From NCBI GenBank assembly GCA_045645505.1, contig JAZRIW010000006.1, positions 16,729 through 80,728 on the forward strand: DNA of 64,000 nucleotides, written 5' to 3'. A program made the translations under genes and the position numbers. Below the pieces are notes generated by a model. That model searched no databases and was not told where the DNA came from. It saw only the letters and a list, made by a program, of their open reading frames with translations. Shown here one piece after another: positions 1 through 10,000 of this stretch. This stretch comes from Fumia sp045645505. GTDB taxonomy: Bacteria; Bacillota; Clostridia; Oscillospirales; Ruminococcaceae. The stretch's first letter is position 1, and the number at the start of each line of letters is the position of its first letter.

Positions 1-55
1 CAACCACAATAGCGGGGATAAGCTCTCCTTTTTTAAAATAGATGTCTAAATCCAT
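1..55 (-). CDS. hisI: Phosphoribosyl-AMP cyclohydrolase, N-terminal fragment (cut by window edge)
   Basis: Only the first 18 codons lie in the window. They read MDLDIYFKKGELIPAIVV, which matches the usual opening of HisI, where a short amphipathic stretch leads to a G-L-I-P-A-I-V motif. HisI opens the adenine ring of phosphoribosyl-AMP, the third step of histidine synthesis. The ATG at 55 has an AGGAAGG ribosome binding site about seven bases upstream. It follows hisF in the same direction, so it is the ninth gene of the his operon. Whether it is HisI alone or a HisI-HisE fusion cannot be seen; no separate hisE is present in the window. Confidence 0.85.
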   Translation of the reverse strand, partial: MDLDIYFKKGELIPAIVV

Positions 56-115
56 ATCATTACCTTCCTATCTTATTAAAAAATCTCCTTAAATATTACT
101 GTAAAGCTATATTCT

Positions 116-874
116 TTACAGTCTTACGGGGATATTTTTCTCTTTAAGATGTGCTTTTACCTCACCAACAGTCAATTCTTTATAATGGAAAAGTGAAGCC
201 GCAAGTGCCGCATCAACATCAGTTTGTTCAAAAAGTTCAGAAAAATGCTCTAATTTTCCGCAACCGCCCGAAGCGATAACGGGAATGTCAACTACCTTTG
301 TAACCTGATTTAACATCTCAAGGTCAAATCCGTTTTTGGTTCCGTCGGTGTTCATTGAAGTAAGCAAAATTTCCCCTGCACCTAATTTATAAGCTTCTTC
401 AGCCCACTTTACAGCGTCAATTCCGGTATCATTTCTGCCACCTGCAGTAAACACATGGTAAGTGTTATCATCACTTTTTTTAGCGTCAATAGCAACAACC
501 ACGCATTGACTTCCGAATTTATCAGCGGCATCGGAAATAAGTTTTGGATTTTTAACTGCAGCAGAATTAATACTCACCTTATCAGCACCTGCCCTTAAAA
601 GAACAGAAAAATCTTCAATACTGCTTATTCCCCCACCTACCGTCAAAGGAACAAAAATCTGTTTTGCGGTTTCTCTGACAATATCAACCATAGTTTTTCT
701 CGCTTCAAAAGTAGCGGTAATATCGAGAAAAACAATCTCATCAGCGCCTTGTTCGTTATACATTTTAGCACACTCCACAGGGTCGCCTACCTCTTTAATA
801 CCAACAAAATTTATTCCTTTTACAACCTTACCGTCTCTTACATCAAGACAAGGAATAATACGTTTATTTAACAT
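116..874 (-). CDS. hisF: Imidazole glycerol phosphate synthase, cyclase subunit
   Basis: HisF is the TIM-barrel half of the glutamine-dependent synthase that makes imidazole glycerol phosphate and AICAR in the cytoplasm. Its 252 residues are the normal length. Asp11 (in CLDVRDG) and Asp130 (in AIDAKKS) are at the positions of the two catalytic aspartates, and the phosphate-binding GGG near residue 80 is present. Its partner HisH is two genes upstream, with hisA between. The ATG directly abuts the hisA stop codon, so the two are translationally close. Confidence 0.97.
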   Translation of the reverse strand: MLNKRIIPCLDVRDGKVVKGINFVGIKEVGDPVECAKMYNEQGADEIVFLDITATFEARKTMVDIVRETAKQIFVPLTVGGGISSIEDFSVLLRAGADKVSINSAAVKNPKLISDAADKFGSQCVVVAIDAKKSDDNTYHVFTAGGRNDTGIDAVKWAEEAYKLGAGEILLTSMNTDGTKNGFDLEMLNQVTKVVDIPVIASGGCGKLEHFSELFEQTDVDAALAASLFHYKELTVGEVKAHLKEKNIPVRL

Positions 875-1585
875 CTACATCACCTTAATTGCTTCTTTTA
901 AGTCTAAAGTACCCTGATACAAGCTTTTTCCGCAGATAGCCCCGTAAATAGAAAGCTTTTTGAGAGCATAAATATCGTTAATATCCTTAATTCCACCACT
1001 CGCAATAATATTGCAGGAAACAGCCTCATTTATCTTTGAAAGCTGATTTAAATTAGGTCCTTCCAGGGTTCCGTCCTTTGAAATATCAGTAAATATGATA
1101 TTTTTAACCCCATACTTTTCCATTTCCTTAGCAAGTGAAATATAATGAACATTACTGCTGTCAAGCCAACCCTCAACAGAAACATATTCATTCATAGCAT
1201 CGATACCGACTACAATTTTATCCTTATACTCTTTGATTGCATCTTTTACAAGGGTAGGATTTTTGACAGCTACAGAACCTAAAATAACTCTGTCTATTCC
1301 GTTTTTGAGATAATACTCAACAGTATCAAGATTTCTTATTCCACCGCCTACTTCCACTTTCAAAGAAGTTTTTTTCGCAACTTCAATAAAAATATCAGCA
1401 TTTTTAGGAGTAGCGTCCTTTGCACCGTCAAGGTCAACCATATGTATATATGAAGCTCCCGATTTTTGAAAGCCGAGTGCTGTTTTAACAGGATCTTCCG
1501 CTACTTTATGCACTGTATTGAAATCACCTTTTAAAAGTCTGACACAGTTTCCGTCTTTAATATCAATTGCAGGTAAAATAACCAT
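875..1585 (-). CDS. hisA: ProFAR isomerase (HisA)
   Basis: HisA carries out the Amadori rearrangement of ProFAR to PRFAR, the substrate of HisF-HisH. It is a 236-residue TIM barrel related to HisF by ancient duplication. Asp8 (in AIDIKDG) and Asp129 (in VGIDA) sit where the catalytic pair is expected, and the phosphate-binding GGGIRN is near residue 80. It begins two bases after the hisH stop and ends directly against hisF. Nothing in it suggests the bifunctional PriA form, which belongs to actinobacteria. Confidence 0.97.
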   Translation of the reverse strand: MVILPAIDIKDGNCVRLLKGDFNTVHKVAEDPVKTALGFQKSGASYIHMVDLDGAKDATPKNADIFIEVAKKTSLKVEVGGGIRNLDTVEYYLKNGIDRVILGSVAVKNPTLVKDAIKEYKDKIVVGIDAMNEYVSVEGWLDSSNVHYISLAKEMEKYGVKNIIFTDISKDGTLEGPNLNQLSKINEAVSCNIIASGGIKDINDIYALKKLSIYGAICGKSLYQGTLDLKEAIKVM

Positions 1586-1587
1586 AT

Positions 1588-2190
1588 TTATCCTCTCGCT
1601 AATTCTCCGAAATTTTTTAAAATCTGAAGCCCTACTTCACCGCTTTTTTCGGGGTGAAATTGTGCTCCGAATACATTTTTATTTTCTACAAGTGCAGGAA
1701 CTTTAACCTTATAATCGCATTGTGCAGAAATATTCTGAGCATCTGTGTATGCCATAAAAGAATGCACAAAATAGACACTGTCCCCGTCCTTAATTCCTTT
1801 TAAAAGCGGACTTTTTTTTGTAATTTCAAGGCTATTCCAACCCATATGAGGAATTTTTAAAGGGGTTATAATTTTTTGAACTTTACCCTTTATAAACCCT
1901 AATCCCTTAGTGTTTATAAACTCGTCACTTTCTTCAAAAAGCATCTGCATACCAAGACAAATTCCCAAAAGAGGCTTTTTCAGGGCATTTTCTTTAATTG
2001 AAGAAACAAGTCCCGTATCATTAAGTTTTTGCATAGCCATAGGAAAAGCACCTACACCGGGTAAAATAAGTGCATCTGCTTTTTCTATATCCTTTTTATC
2101 CTTTGAAACCATATTTTCAAGTCCAAGATAATTAAGTGCATTTTGCACCGAAAAAAGATTTCCGGCTCCGTAATCAATAATAGTTATCAT
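1588..2190 (-). CDS. hisH: Imidazole glycerol phosphate synthase, glutaminase subunit
   Basis: This class I glutamine amidotransferase (200 residues) releases ammonia from glutamine and channels it through the HisF barrel. The nucleophile is Cys78 in GICLGMQ, and the other two members of the triad are His179 and Glu181 in FHPEKSG. The PGVG oxyanion-strand motif is at residues 44-47. Length and motifs are typical. It lies between hisB and hisA and abuts hisB. Confidence 0.97.
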   Translation of the reverse strand: MITIIDYGAGNLFSVQNALNYLGLENMVSKDKKDIEKADALILPGVGAFPMAMQKLNDTGLVSSIKENALKKPLLGICLGMQMLFEESDEFINTKGLGFIKGKVQKIITPLKIPHMGWNSLEITKKSPLLKGIKDGDSVYFVHSFMAYTDAQNISAQCDYKVKVPALVENKNVFGAQFHPEKSGEVGLQILKNFGELARG

Positions 2191-2766
2191 TTAAATTGTG
2201 CCTTTCGTTGTTAAAACATTGCCATTTCTTAATGTAACCGCTTCTTTTAAACTGTGTGCCACAGCTTTAAAAATAGCTTCTGCTTTATGGTGGTCATTAT
2301 TTCCGTATAAAGCTTTTGCGTGTAAAGTAATTTTTGCGTTAAAAGCAAATGCTCTTAAAAATTCTTCAACCATCTGAGTATCCATATCGCCCATACTCCT
2401 ATATTTAAAATCGCACTCAAACACTAAAAAAGGTCTGTTGAAAATATCAACACAAGCAAACCCCAAAGCTTCATCCATAGGAATAAATGAAGTGCCGTAA
2501 CGATTTATAGAAGCTTTATCAAGCGCTTTATTTAACGCTTCACCTAAAACGATACCCGTATCCTCAATAGTGTGGTGACAATCAACATCAAGATCACCTT
2601 TAACTTTAACAGAAAGGTCAAATCCTGCATGTACGCAAAGAGCTGTAAGCATGTGGTCAAAAAAACCAATTCCGGTACTGATTTTTGCTTCTCCGTTTCC
2701 GTCTAAATTCAAAATAACCTCAATATCAGTTTCTTTTGTAGTGCGTTTTACGGTAGCATTTCTCAT
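2191..2766 (-). CDS. hisB: Imidazoleglycerol-phosphate dehydratase
   Basis: HisB dehydrates imidazole glycerol phosphate to imidazole acetol phosphate. This is the monofunctional form, about 190 residues, without the N-terminal histidinol phosphatase seen in Escherichia coli. The two manganese-binding motifs are visible as CHHTIED and NDHHKAE. The histidinol-phosphate phosphatase must therefore be encoded elsewhere; none is in the window. An ATG at 2775 overlaps the hisC stop, but the AAAGGA site lies directly against it. The ATG three codons later, at 2766, has proper spacing and is preferred. Confidence 0.95.
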   Translation of the reverse strand: MRNATVKRTTKETDIEVILNLDGNGEAKISTGIGFFDHMLTALCVHAGFDLSVKVKGDLDVDCHHTIEDTGIVLGEALNKALDKASINRYGTSFIPMDEALGFACVDIFNRPFLVFECDFKYRSMGDMDTQMVEEFLRAFAFNAKITLHAKALYGNNDHHKAEAIFKAVAHSLKEAVTLRNGNVLTTKGTI

Positions 2767-2771
2767 AAAAG

Positions 2772-3809
2772 TCATCCTTTCACAATATTCTTAAGAACTT
2801 CAATAAGTCTTTTATTATTTTTGGTAGAATCGGTTGAGATTCTTAAATGATCTTTAAAAAATCTTACCGCTATTCCCTCTTTTAAAAGCTTTTTAAAAAT
2901 TTCCTCGGCATTTTCAGTTTTAATGTAAACAAAATTTGTTGCACTTTCATAGACAGTATCAAAAATTTTCTCTGTCTCTTCTTTTAAAAAGTTTTTAGAA
3001 GCAATAATTTCTTTCTCAGCATTTTTAAGGAAATTCTTTTCGTTTAACAAAACAGTCGCAATTTCCTGAGAAACAGAATTCACATTATATGGTGATTTTA
3101 CAGATTTTAAAGCTTTTGTAATAACTTTATTCGAAACTGCAAATCCCACACGAAGTGCCGCCATTCCGATAGCTTTAGAGCAGGTTTTTAAAATAATAAG
3201 ATTATCAAAATCATTGACATAAGAAAGTAAGCTCTGATCCCAGAAATCCATATAAGCTTCATCGAGCACCACAAGTGCATCGGTACTTTTTATAAGCTTT
3301 AAAACTTTTTCCTTTGAAAGTCCAATGGAAGTAGGATTACAGGGGTTTGAAAAAATCAAAAGCTTTATATCTTCCTCATTAAGCTTTTTTATTACCTTAT
3401 CGACATCTATACTAAGATCCTCTTCCTTTTTAAGAGAAATTACCGGGTTTTCATAAATCTCACCATAAAACTTATACATAGAAAAGTCAGGCGAAAGGGT
3501 TAAAATTTTCTCTCCCTTTTGTAAAAGTGCACCTACGATAAGACCTATAAGCTCATCGGAACCATTTCCCGCAGTGACTAATTCGCTGTCAACATTATAA
3601 TAATTTCCAAAAGCTTCACAAAGCTTTTTAGCATAAGGATCGGGGTATCTGTTAAAGTCTGATTCCTTTATAATCAAAGAAACCTTTTCCCTTAACTCAT
3701 CAGAAAGCGAAATATAGCTTTCGTTTGCATCAAGTCTTAATTCATAATCCCCTTCAATAGGTTCATAAGGAATTAAATCCACTACTTTTTTACAAAGATT
3801 ATAACTCAT
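2772..3809 (-). CDS. hisC: Histidinol-phosphate aminotransferase
   Basis: HisC is a PLP-dependent fold-type I aminotransferase that makes histidinol phosphate from imidazole acetol phosphate and glutamate. The 345-residue protein has the family landmarks: NPCNPT near residue 155, the PLP-ring Asp in VLDEAY at 183, the Schiff-base Lys212 in CSKAIGMAALR, and Arg220 for the cofactor phosphate. It sits between hisD and hisB. HisC enzymes can also transaminate aromatic 2-oxo acids, so a second role is possible, but the operon position fixes the main one. Confidence 0.96.
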   Translation of the reverse strand: MSYNLCKKVVDLIPYEPIEGDYELRLDANESYISLSDELREKVSLIIKESDFNRYPDPYAKKLCEAFGNYYNVDSELVTAGNGSDELIGLIVGALLQKGEKILTLSPDFSMYKFYGEIYENPVISLKKEEDLSIDVDKVIKKLNEEDIKLLIFSNPCNPTSIGLSKEKVLKLIKSTDALVVLDEAYMDFWDQSLLSYVNDFDNLIILKTCSKAIGMAALRVGFAVSNKVITKALKSVKSPYNVNSVSQEIATVLLNEKNFLKNAEKEIIASKNFLKEETEKIFDTVYESATNFVYIKTENAEEIFKKLLKEGIAVRFFKDHLRISTDSTKNNKRLIEVLKNIVKG

Positions 3810-5093
3810 TTAAAAACGCACCTTTATTGAATTTGCATGGGCAGTAAGCCCCTCTTTTTCAGCCAAAGTAACTATATCTTCTGACGCTTCTCTTAAAGCC
3901 TCCTCAGTATAGTAAATATAGCTTGTTTTCTTTATAAAAGCATCTACTGACAAAGGTGAGAAAAACCTTGCAGTACCGCTTGTAGGCAAAACGTGATTTG
4001 GCCCTGCATAATAATCTCCCAAAGGTTCGGGAGAGTATTTTCCAAGGAAAATTGAACCTGCATTATCAAGCTTTCCTATATATTCCATAGGATTTTCCAT
4101 CATAACTTCAAGATGTTCAGGAGCAATTTCGTTAGCAAGTTTAATAGCTTCTTCTTTAGTCTCGCAAACTATAATACCGCCGAAATCAGCAAGTGATTTC
4201 TCAATAATTTCTTTTCTTGAAAGAGATGCGGATTGCTTTTTAAGTTCATTTACAGTTTCTTTTGCGATATTCATATCGGTAGTAACCATAATTGAAGAAG
4301 CAAGTACATCATGCTCAGCCTGTGACATCATATCAGCAGCTAAAAATTCAGGTTCTGCACTGCTGTCACTTAATACTAAAATCTCACTCGGACCTGCAAT
4401 CATATCAATATCCACTACGCCATACAAAAGCTTTTTGGCAGTAGCAACATAGATATTTCCGGGCCCTACAATCTTATCAACCTTAGGAACAGTTTCTGTA
4501 CCAAAAGCCAATGCCGCAACCGCCTGAGCACCGCCCAAAAGAAACACTCTGTCAACGCCACAGATAGCAGCAGCGACTAAAATATCAGGATTAGCTTTTC
4601 CCTCTTTGGTAGGAGGTGTTACCATAATAATTTCCTTAACTCCTGCAATTTTAGCAGGTATAGCGTTCATCAAAACCGAAGAAGGATAAGCGGCAGTACC
4701 ACCGGGAACATAAAGTCCCACTCTTTCAAGACCTCTTATTCTCTGGCCTAAAATAACCCCATTTTCTTTGGGATTGATAAAACTCTGTTGTTTCTGGCGA
4801 TTATGAAAATCAGCGATATTTTCCTGTGCATTCAAAAGTGCATTAACAAAACTTTCATCTGCATTTGTCAGAGCATCGTTGATTTCTTCTCTTGAAACTT
4901 CAATAGAAGGAGGTAATTTCCCATCAAACTTCAATGTATATTCATTTACAGCTTTATCCCCGTTTAATCTGACATTCTCAATAATTTCAGAAACAACCGA
5001 GGTAACCTTTCTGTCAACTTCAACACTGCGTGAGCGAAGTGACTTTAAAAGCTCTTTTTCGTCTTTTCCATTAGCTGTTACAATCGGTAACAT
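3810..5093 (-). CDS. hisD: Histidinol dehydrogenase
   Basis: HisD is a zinc enzyme that oxidises histidinol to histidine in two NAD-dependent steps, the last steps of the pathway. The family signature AGPSEIL is present in mid-protein, and the C-terminal HVLPTSGTARF stretch contributes to the active site. About 427 residues is the normal size. An open frame extends to 5123 inside hisG, but the AAGGGGG site points to the ATG at 5093, directly after the hisG stop codon. Confidence 0.96.
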   Translation of the reverse strand: MLPIVTANGKDEKELLKSLRSRSVEVDRKVTSVVSEIIENVRLNGDKAVNEYTLKFDGKLPPSIEVSREEINDALTNADESFVNALLNAQENIADFHNRQKQQSFINPKENGVILGQRIRGLERVGLYVPGGTAAYPSSVLMNAIPAKIAGVKEIIMVTPPTKEGKANPDILVAAAICGVDRVFLLGGAQAVAALAFGTETVPKVDKIVGPGNIYVATAKKLLYGVVDIDMIAGPSEILVLSDSSAEPEFLAADMMSQAEHDVLASSIMVTTDMNIAKETVNELKKQSASLSRKEIIEKSLADFGGIIVCETKEEAIKLANEIAPEHLEVMMENPMEYIGKLDNAGSIFLGKYSPEPLGDYYAGPNHVLPTSGTARFFSPLSVDAFIKKTSYIYYTEEALREASEDIVTLAEKEGLTAHANSIKVRF

Positions 5094-5094
5094 A

Positions 5095-5736
5095 TTATTC
5101 AGCCCCCTTTTGTATATCCTCAATAAGTGGCTCTATCTCATTTTTTCTAAGCTTTAATGAAGCAGTATTAACAATAAGTCTTGCAGAAATATACGCAACA
5201 TCTTCAACCACTTCAAGTCCGTTTTCCTTTAAAGTAGTACCCGTTTCAACAATATCGATAATACCGTCAGAAAGTCCTACCAAAGGAGCTAATTCAACTG
5301 AGCCTTCAATCTTTATAATCTCTATATCCATACTTTTTTCCGCAAAATACTCTCTTGCGACATTAGGATATTTTGTAGCAATCGTTTTAATGTTATATCC
5401 GCTGTAAAAATCGGAACCTTTTTTGACTGCCAAGGCAAATTTACATTTGCCAAATCCCAAATCAGCAACTTCAAAAAAGCTGCCGCCATGTTCCATAATG
5501 GTATCTTTTCCCACTACACCGATGTCACAAGCTCCATGCTCAACGTAAGTTATAACATCAGCAGCTTTTGCAAGTACAACTTCAATATTTTTATCGGGAA
5601 TTTGTAAAATAAGTTTTCTGCCTTTATTTATAAGTTCATTACAATCATATCCCAATTTTTCAAAAACCTTGACAGTATCTTTTTCAAGTCGTCCCTTTGT
5701 GAGGGCAATACGGATAGGACGTGTTTTATTACTCAT
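5095..5736 (-). CDS. hisG: ATP phosphoribosyltransferase, short catalytic form
   Basis: HisG commits PRPP and ATP to histidine synthesis. At 213 residues this is the short form, which lacks the C-terminal allosteric domain of enterobacterial HisG and needs HisZ as its regulatory partner. The motifs GVVGKDTIMEHG and the PRPP-binding DIVETGTTL are clear. hisZ is immediately upstream and overlaps by four bases, which fits stoichiometric production of the hetero-octamer known for this family. Histidine feedback is therefore expected to act through HisZ. Confidence 0.97.
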   Translation of the reverse strand: MSNKTRPIRIALTKGRLEKDTVKVFEKLGYDCNELINKGRKLILQIPDKNIEVVLAKAADVITYVEHGACDIGVVGKDTIMEHGGSFFEVADLGFGKCKFALAVKKGSDFYSGYNIKTIATKYPNVAREYFAEKSMDIEIIKIEGSVELAPLVGLSDGIIDIVETGTTLKENGLEVVEDVAYISARLIVNTASLKLRKNEIEPLIEDIQKGAE

Positions 5737-6911
5737 GCCTTTACCTCCACAATATCTTCCCTTACAATATAAATATTTCTGATTCCTTTGGAAACAGCAT
5801 ATTTTTGAGATTCTTCAAAGGTTTCAAAAACAGAAAATTCAGCCTTAAATCCTAAATCAATCAATTTCTTAACTTCTTTTAATGCTTTTACCTCATAACC
5901 TTCCTCGGAAAATACCAATACATCAGGAGGTACAAGTTTTAAGTTTTCAGAATCCATAACCCCTGCAACTGCATCTACATTTATTCCGAATCCGACAGCA
6001 GGAAGCGAAACACCGTAATTTGAAAGCAAAGTATCATATCTTCCGCCGACAAGAGCAGTGCTACCGAGTCCGCTTAAATATCCCTTAAAAACGATACCCG
6101 TATAGTAATCATTTCTTGTAACAATTCCAAGGTCGAGAGAAATCTTATCGGAAAGGCCTAATTTCTTAAGATTTTTATAAAGCTTTTTAAGATAAGCAAG
6201 TTCCTTTTTATCAGATAAAAACTTAGCTTTTTCAAAAACCTCTTCCCCACCAAATAAAGCAGGAAGCTGTTTTAAAGCGTTAGCAACCTCTTTGTTATCA
6301 AGCTTATCAAGTTTATCATTCAAAGCAGGATAGTTTTTAGATTCAATCAAAATTCTTATCTCATCTTTTTCATCATCTGTGAGATTTAATTTTTTAATAA
6401 GTGAATTGAAAAATCCGATATGTCCTATCTCGATGCGATAATCCTCAATACCACAGCTTTTTAAAGCCTCAGCCGCTGTAGCGATAACTTCAAGGTCAGT
6501 TTTTCCACCAGACGCACCTATAAGCTCAATTCCTGCCTGAACAACCTCATCACTTCTTCCGCTTAAAGCAGGATTTATCATATAAACACTTTGATTATAA
6601 AAAAGTCTGAATGGTAATTCCTGCAATTTAAGCCTTGTAGCAGCAAGTCTTGCAATAGGCATTGTCAAATCAGGACGAACTGTTAAAAGTCTTCCTTTCA
6701 AATCGGTTAATTTATACATTCTTTCCTGAGGAATTGCACATTCACCGGAATTAAAAACATCATAAAACTCAAGTCCGGGAGTTACAACTTCAGAATATCC
6801 CCTTGATATAAATACATTTTTAATGTTTTCTTCTGCCTTGCGACGAGCAACACAATCTTCAAATAAAATATCCTTTGTACCCTCAGGGGTAATCAACCTG
6901 TTTTTTAACAT
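5733..6911 (-). CDS. hisZ: ATP phosphoribosyltransferase regulatory subunit
   Basis: HisZ is a catalytically inactive paralogue of the class II histidyl-tRNA synthetase core. It binds histidine and controls short-form HisG. The 392 residues keep synthetase-like motifs (TPEGTKD near residue 9, RPDLTMPIAR near residue 79) but the protein lacks the anticodon-binding domain length of a true HisRS. Its position as first gene of the operon, directly before a short hisG, separates it from hisS. It is the promoter-proximal gene behind the his promoter at 6943-6971. Confidence 0.95.
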   Translation of the reverse strand: MLKNRLITPEGTKDILFEDCVARRKAEENIKNVFISRGYSEVVTPGLEFYDVFNSGECAIPQERMYKLTDLKGRLLTVRPDLTMPIARLAATRLKLQELPFRLFYNQSVYMINPALSGRSDEVVQAGIELIGASGGKTDLEVIATAAEALKSCGIEDYRIEIGHIGFFNSLIKKLNLTDDEKDEIRILIESKNYPALNDKLDKLDNKEVANALKQLPALFGGEEVFEKAKFLSDKKELAYLKKLYKNLKKLGLSDKISLDLGIVTRNDYYTGIVFKGYLSGLGSTALVGGRYDTLLSNYGVSLPAVGFGINVDAVAGVMDSENLKLVPPDVLVFSEEGYEVKALKEVKKLIDLGFKAEFSVFETFEESQKYAVSKGIRNIYIVREDIVEVKA

Positions 6912-6930
6912 ATCTTTTTCCCTTTCACTT

Positions 6931-6971
6931 TAGTATGCTAATATGCTAACACATAAAAGTAATCCTGTCAA
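6931..6971 (-). promoter_or_regulatory. Promoter of the his operon with a tandem octamer in the -10 region
   Basis: On the minus strand a perfect -35 TTGACA (6966-6971) is followed by a 17-base spacer and a weak -10 TAGCAT (6943-6948). The -10 region is covered by two exact tandem copies of TATGCTAA (plus-strand reading, 6934-6941 and 6942-6949). The first copy lies inside a near-palindrome TAGTATGCTA. This arrangement fits a repressor site that competes with RNA polymerase. No T-box leader is present: only about 30 bases separate the promoter from the hisZ start. The regulator is unknown; a TrpR-like HisR/YerC protein is a hypothesis. Confidence 0.7.
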
Positions 6972-7043
6972 TCATTATGTAAAAATTTATTGAAACTAAC
7001 CATATTTACTTTTAAAAAAAATAGTTAGTTAGTAATATTAACA

Positions 7044-10000
7044 TTAAAAAAACGTCATCTGGCTTGTTTTCGGCAATCCCTCAAGAGCACCTGCGTTTTC
7101 AAGCAACTCAATAACAGCCTTTGATACTCCCGAACGGGTTTGAACTTCATCAACAGAAATATAAGGTCCCATTTCCCCTGCACTCTGAAGTCCTTTAGCC
7201 GCCGCTTCACCCAGTCCTTTAAGTGCAGTAAACGGTAAACGAATTTTTCCGTCTTCAATAAGATATTTCGTTGCGTGTGATTTAAAAAGGTCAACCGGCA
7301 AAAATTCATATCCTCTGCACAGCATTTCATTTATAATCATCAGAGTATTATAAACATCTTCCTCTTTAACGGAACGTTCCATTTCCTTAAGCTGCATAAG
7401 TCTTGTGCGACAGGCATTTTTACCTGCAACCGCAGTTTCAGCTTCAAGATCTCCTCCACGCACAGTAAAGAAAGCGGCATAGTATTCAAGCGGATAGTAA
7501 ACCTTATACCAACCGAGTCTGATAGCGGCAATAACGTAAGCCGCCGCGTGTGCTTTCGGGAACATATACTTGATTTTAAAGCAACTGTCAACATACCACT
7601 GCGGTACATCATGCTCAAGCATTTCGTTAACCATTTCTTCAGTAAGAAGCTTGGTAGCAAGACCTTTACGAGTAATCTCCATTATCTTAAACGCAAGTTT
7701 CGGCTCAAGACCTTTATGTAAAAGATAAGTCATAATACTGTCACGGGTACCGATAACTTCAGAGATAGTGCAAATTTTCTGGTCGATAAGGTCCTTTGCG
7801 TTTCCGAGCCATACGTCGGTACCATGTGAAAGTCCCGAAATCTGCAAAAGGTCAGCAAAGGTTTTCGGCTGTGCCTCTTCAAGCATTCCTCTTACAAACG
7901 GAGTACCCATCTCGGGAAGAGACAAAGTTCCTGTGTTACTGAAAATATCATCAGGTTTAACATTTATAGCATCTGTTGAGGTAAAAAGACTTATAACATT
8001 TTTATCACTCATCGAAACGTCCATAACCTTAATACCTGTTAAATCCTCGATATGCTTATAAAGTGTAGGAACATCGTGTCCGAGTTCATCAAGTTTTAAA
8101 ATAGTATCATGAAGCGAATGGAAATCAAAATGAGTGGTGAGTATATCGGAATCATCTTTATCCGCAGGATGCTGAATGGGACAGAAATCATAAACATCAT
8201 AATCCGACGGAATAACAACCATTCCCCCCGGATGCTGACCTGTTGTACGTTTAACACCCTGACACCCTTTTGCAAGTCTTAACTCCTCTGCTTTATGAAC
8301 AACCTTTCCATGGTCATTTAAGTACCCTAAAACGAATCCGAAAGCTGTTTTTTCTGCAACAGTAGAGATAGTACCTGCTTTGAACACATGGTCAGAACCA
8401 AAAAGTTCCTCGGTGTATTTATGAACATAGCTTTGAAACTCACCCGAGAAATTAAGGTCGATATCAGGCTCTTTATCACCATCAAAGCCTAAGAAAGTTT
8501 CAAACGGAATATCGTGGCCGTCCTGATTTAATTTAGTGTTACAATTAGGGCATTCCCTCTCCGGCAAATCAAATCCCGAACCATATTCACCTTTTGTAAA
8601 AAATTCACTCCACTGACATTTCGGGCAGACATAATGAGGTGGCAAAGGATTAACTTCTGAAATACCTGCCATATTAGCTACAAATGATGAACCTACCGAA
8701 CCACGTGAGCCAACGAGGTATCCATTTTCCTCAGAAAAATGCACTAATTTCTGTGCAATCATGTAAAGCACTGCAAATCCATGCTTTATAATAGAATCAA
8801 GTTCCCTCTGAAGTCTGTCTCTTACAAGTGACGGCATATCCTTGCCATATGTTTTTTCGGCACGTTCCCAGGTAATTTTTGTAAGTTCTTCTTCAGAGCC
8901 CTCAATTTTAGGCGGAAAAGTACCTTTAGGAATGGGAGTCAGCTCGTAATCAACCATATCTGCGATTTTATTTGGATTTTCAACTACTACTTCATATGCT
9001 TTTTTCTCTCCAAGGTATTCAAATTCCTTGAGCATTTCCTCTGTTGTACGCAAAAACAAAGGTGCCTGATTATCGGCATCTTTATATTTACCCGACATTA
9101 AAACTGCCCTGAAAATGGAATCCTCAGGATTTAAAAAATGCACATCACAGGTAGCAACTACAAGCTTACCCAATTTTTCAGCAACCGCAACAACAGTCTT
9201 ATTGTATTCCTCAAGCTGTTTTCTGTCGGTAGCCTGTCCGTTAAGTAACATAAACTCGTTGTTTCCGAGAGGCTGAATTTCAAGATAATCATAAAATGAC
9301 GCTATTTCACAAAGCGCATCAAAGCTCTTTCCTTCAATTATAGCCTGGAATAATTCGCCTGATTCACACGCACTTCCTATAAGCAACCCTTCACGATATT
9401 TCATAATCTCGGATTTAGGAGTACGGGGATGTCTCTTAAAATACTTTGTATGAGCATAAGAAACAAGCCTGTAAAGATTTTTAAGTCCCGCTTTATTTTT
9501 TACAAGAATTATCTGATGATAAGTTTTAAGTTGTTTAGGGTCATTTGAGCTTATCGAAGTATTTATCTCGGAAACTGAACTGATATTTTTATCAGCTTCT
9601 AACTTTTCCATCATTTTTATAAATATTTTAGCAAGTACCTCAGCATCATCACAAGCTCTGTGATGATTAAATTCAGGTAAATCAAGATGTTTTGCTATAA
9701 TATCAAGTTTATGCTTTGAAAGTTCGGGATAAAGACTTCTCGAAAGCACCAGAGTATCAATAGAAGTATGATTAAATTCAATTTCAGACCTTTCAGCCGT
9801 AGCTTTCATAAATCCCATATCAAAAGAAGCGTTGTGGGCAATTAAGGGCCTTTCCTTTATAAACTCCAAAAAGCTTAAAAGGGCCTCTTTTTCAGATGGT
9901 GCGTCCTTAACCATACTGTCATTTATACCTGTAAGCTCAGTAATTTTAGGCGGAATAGGTCTTTGCGGATTTACGAATGTATTAAATCTGTCAACGATTT

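Noticed and set aside
5733..6911. Histidyl-tRNA synthetase (hisS)
   Set aside because: Too short, no anticodon-binding domain, and next to a short-form hisG, so HisZ fits.
6912..7043. Strong terminator after polC or T-box before hisZ
   Set aside because: Only a weak hairpin with a T-run was seen after polC, and the his leader is too short for a T-box.
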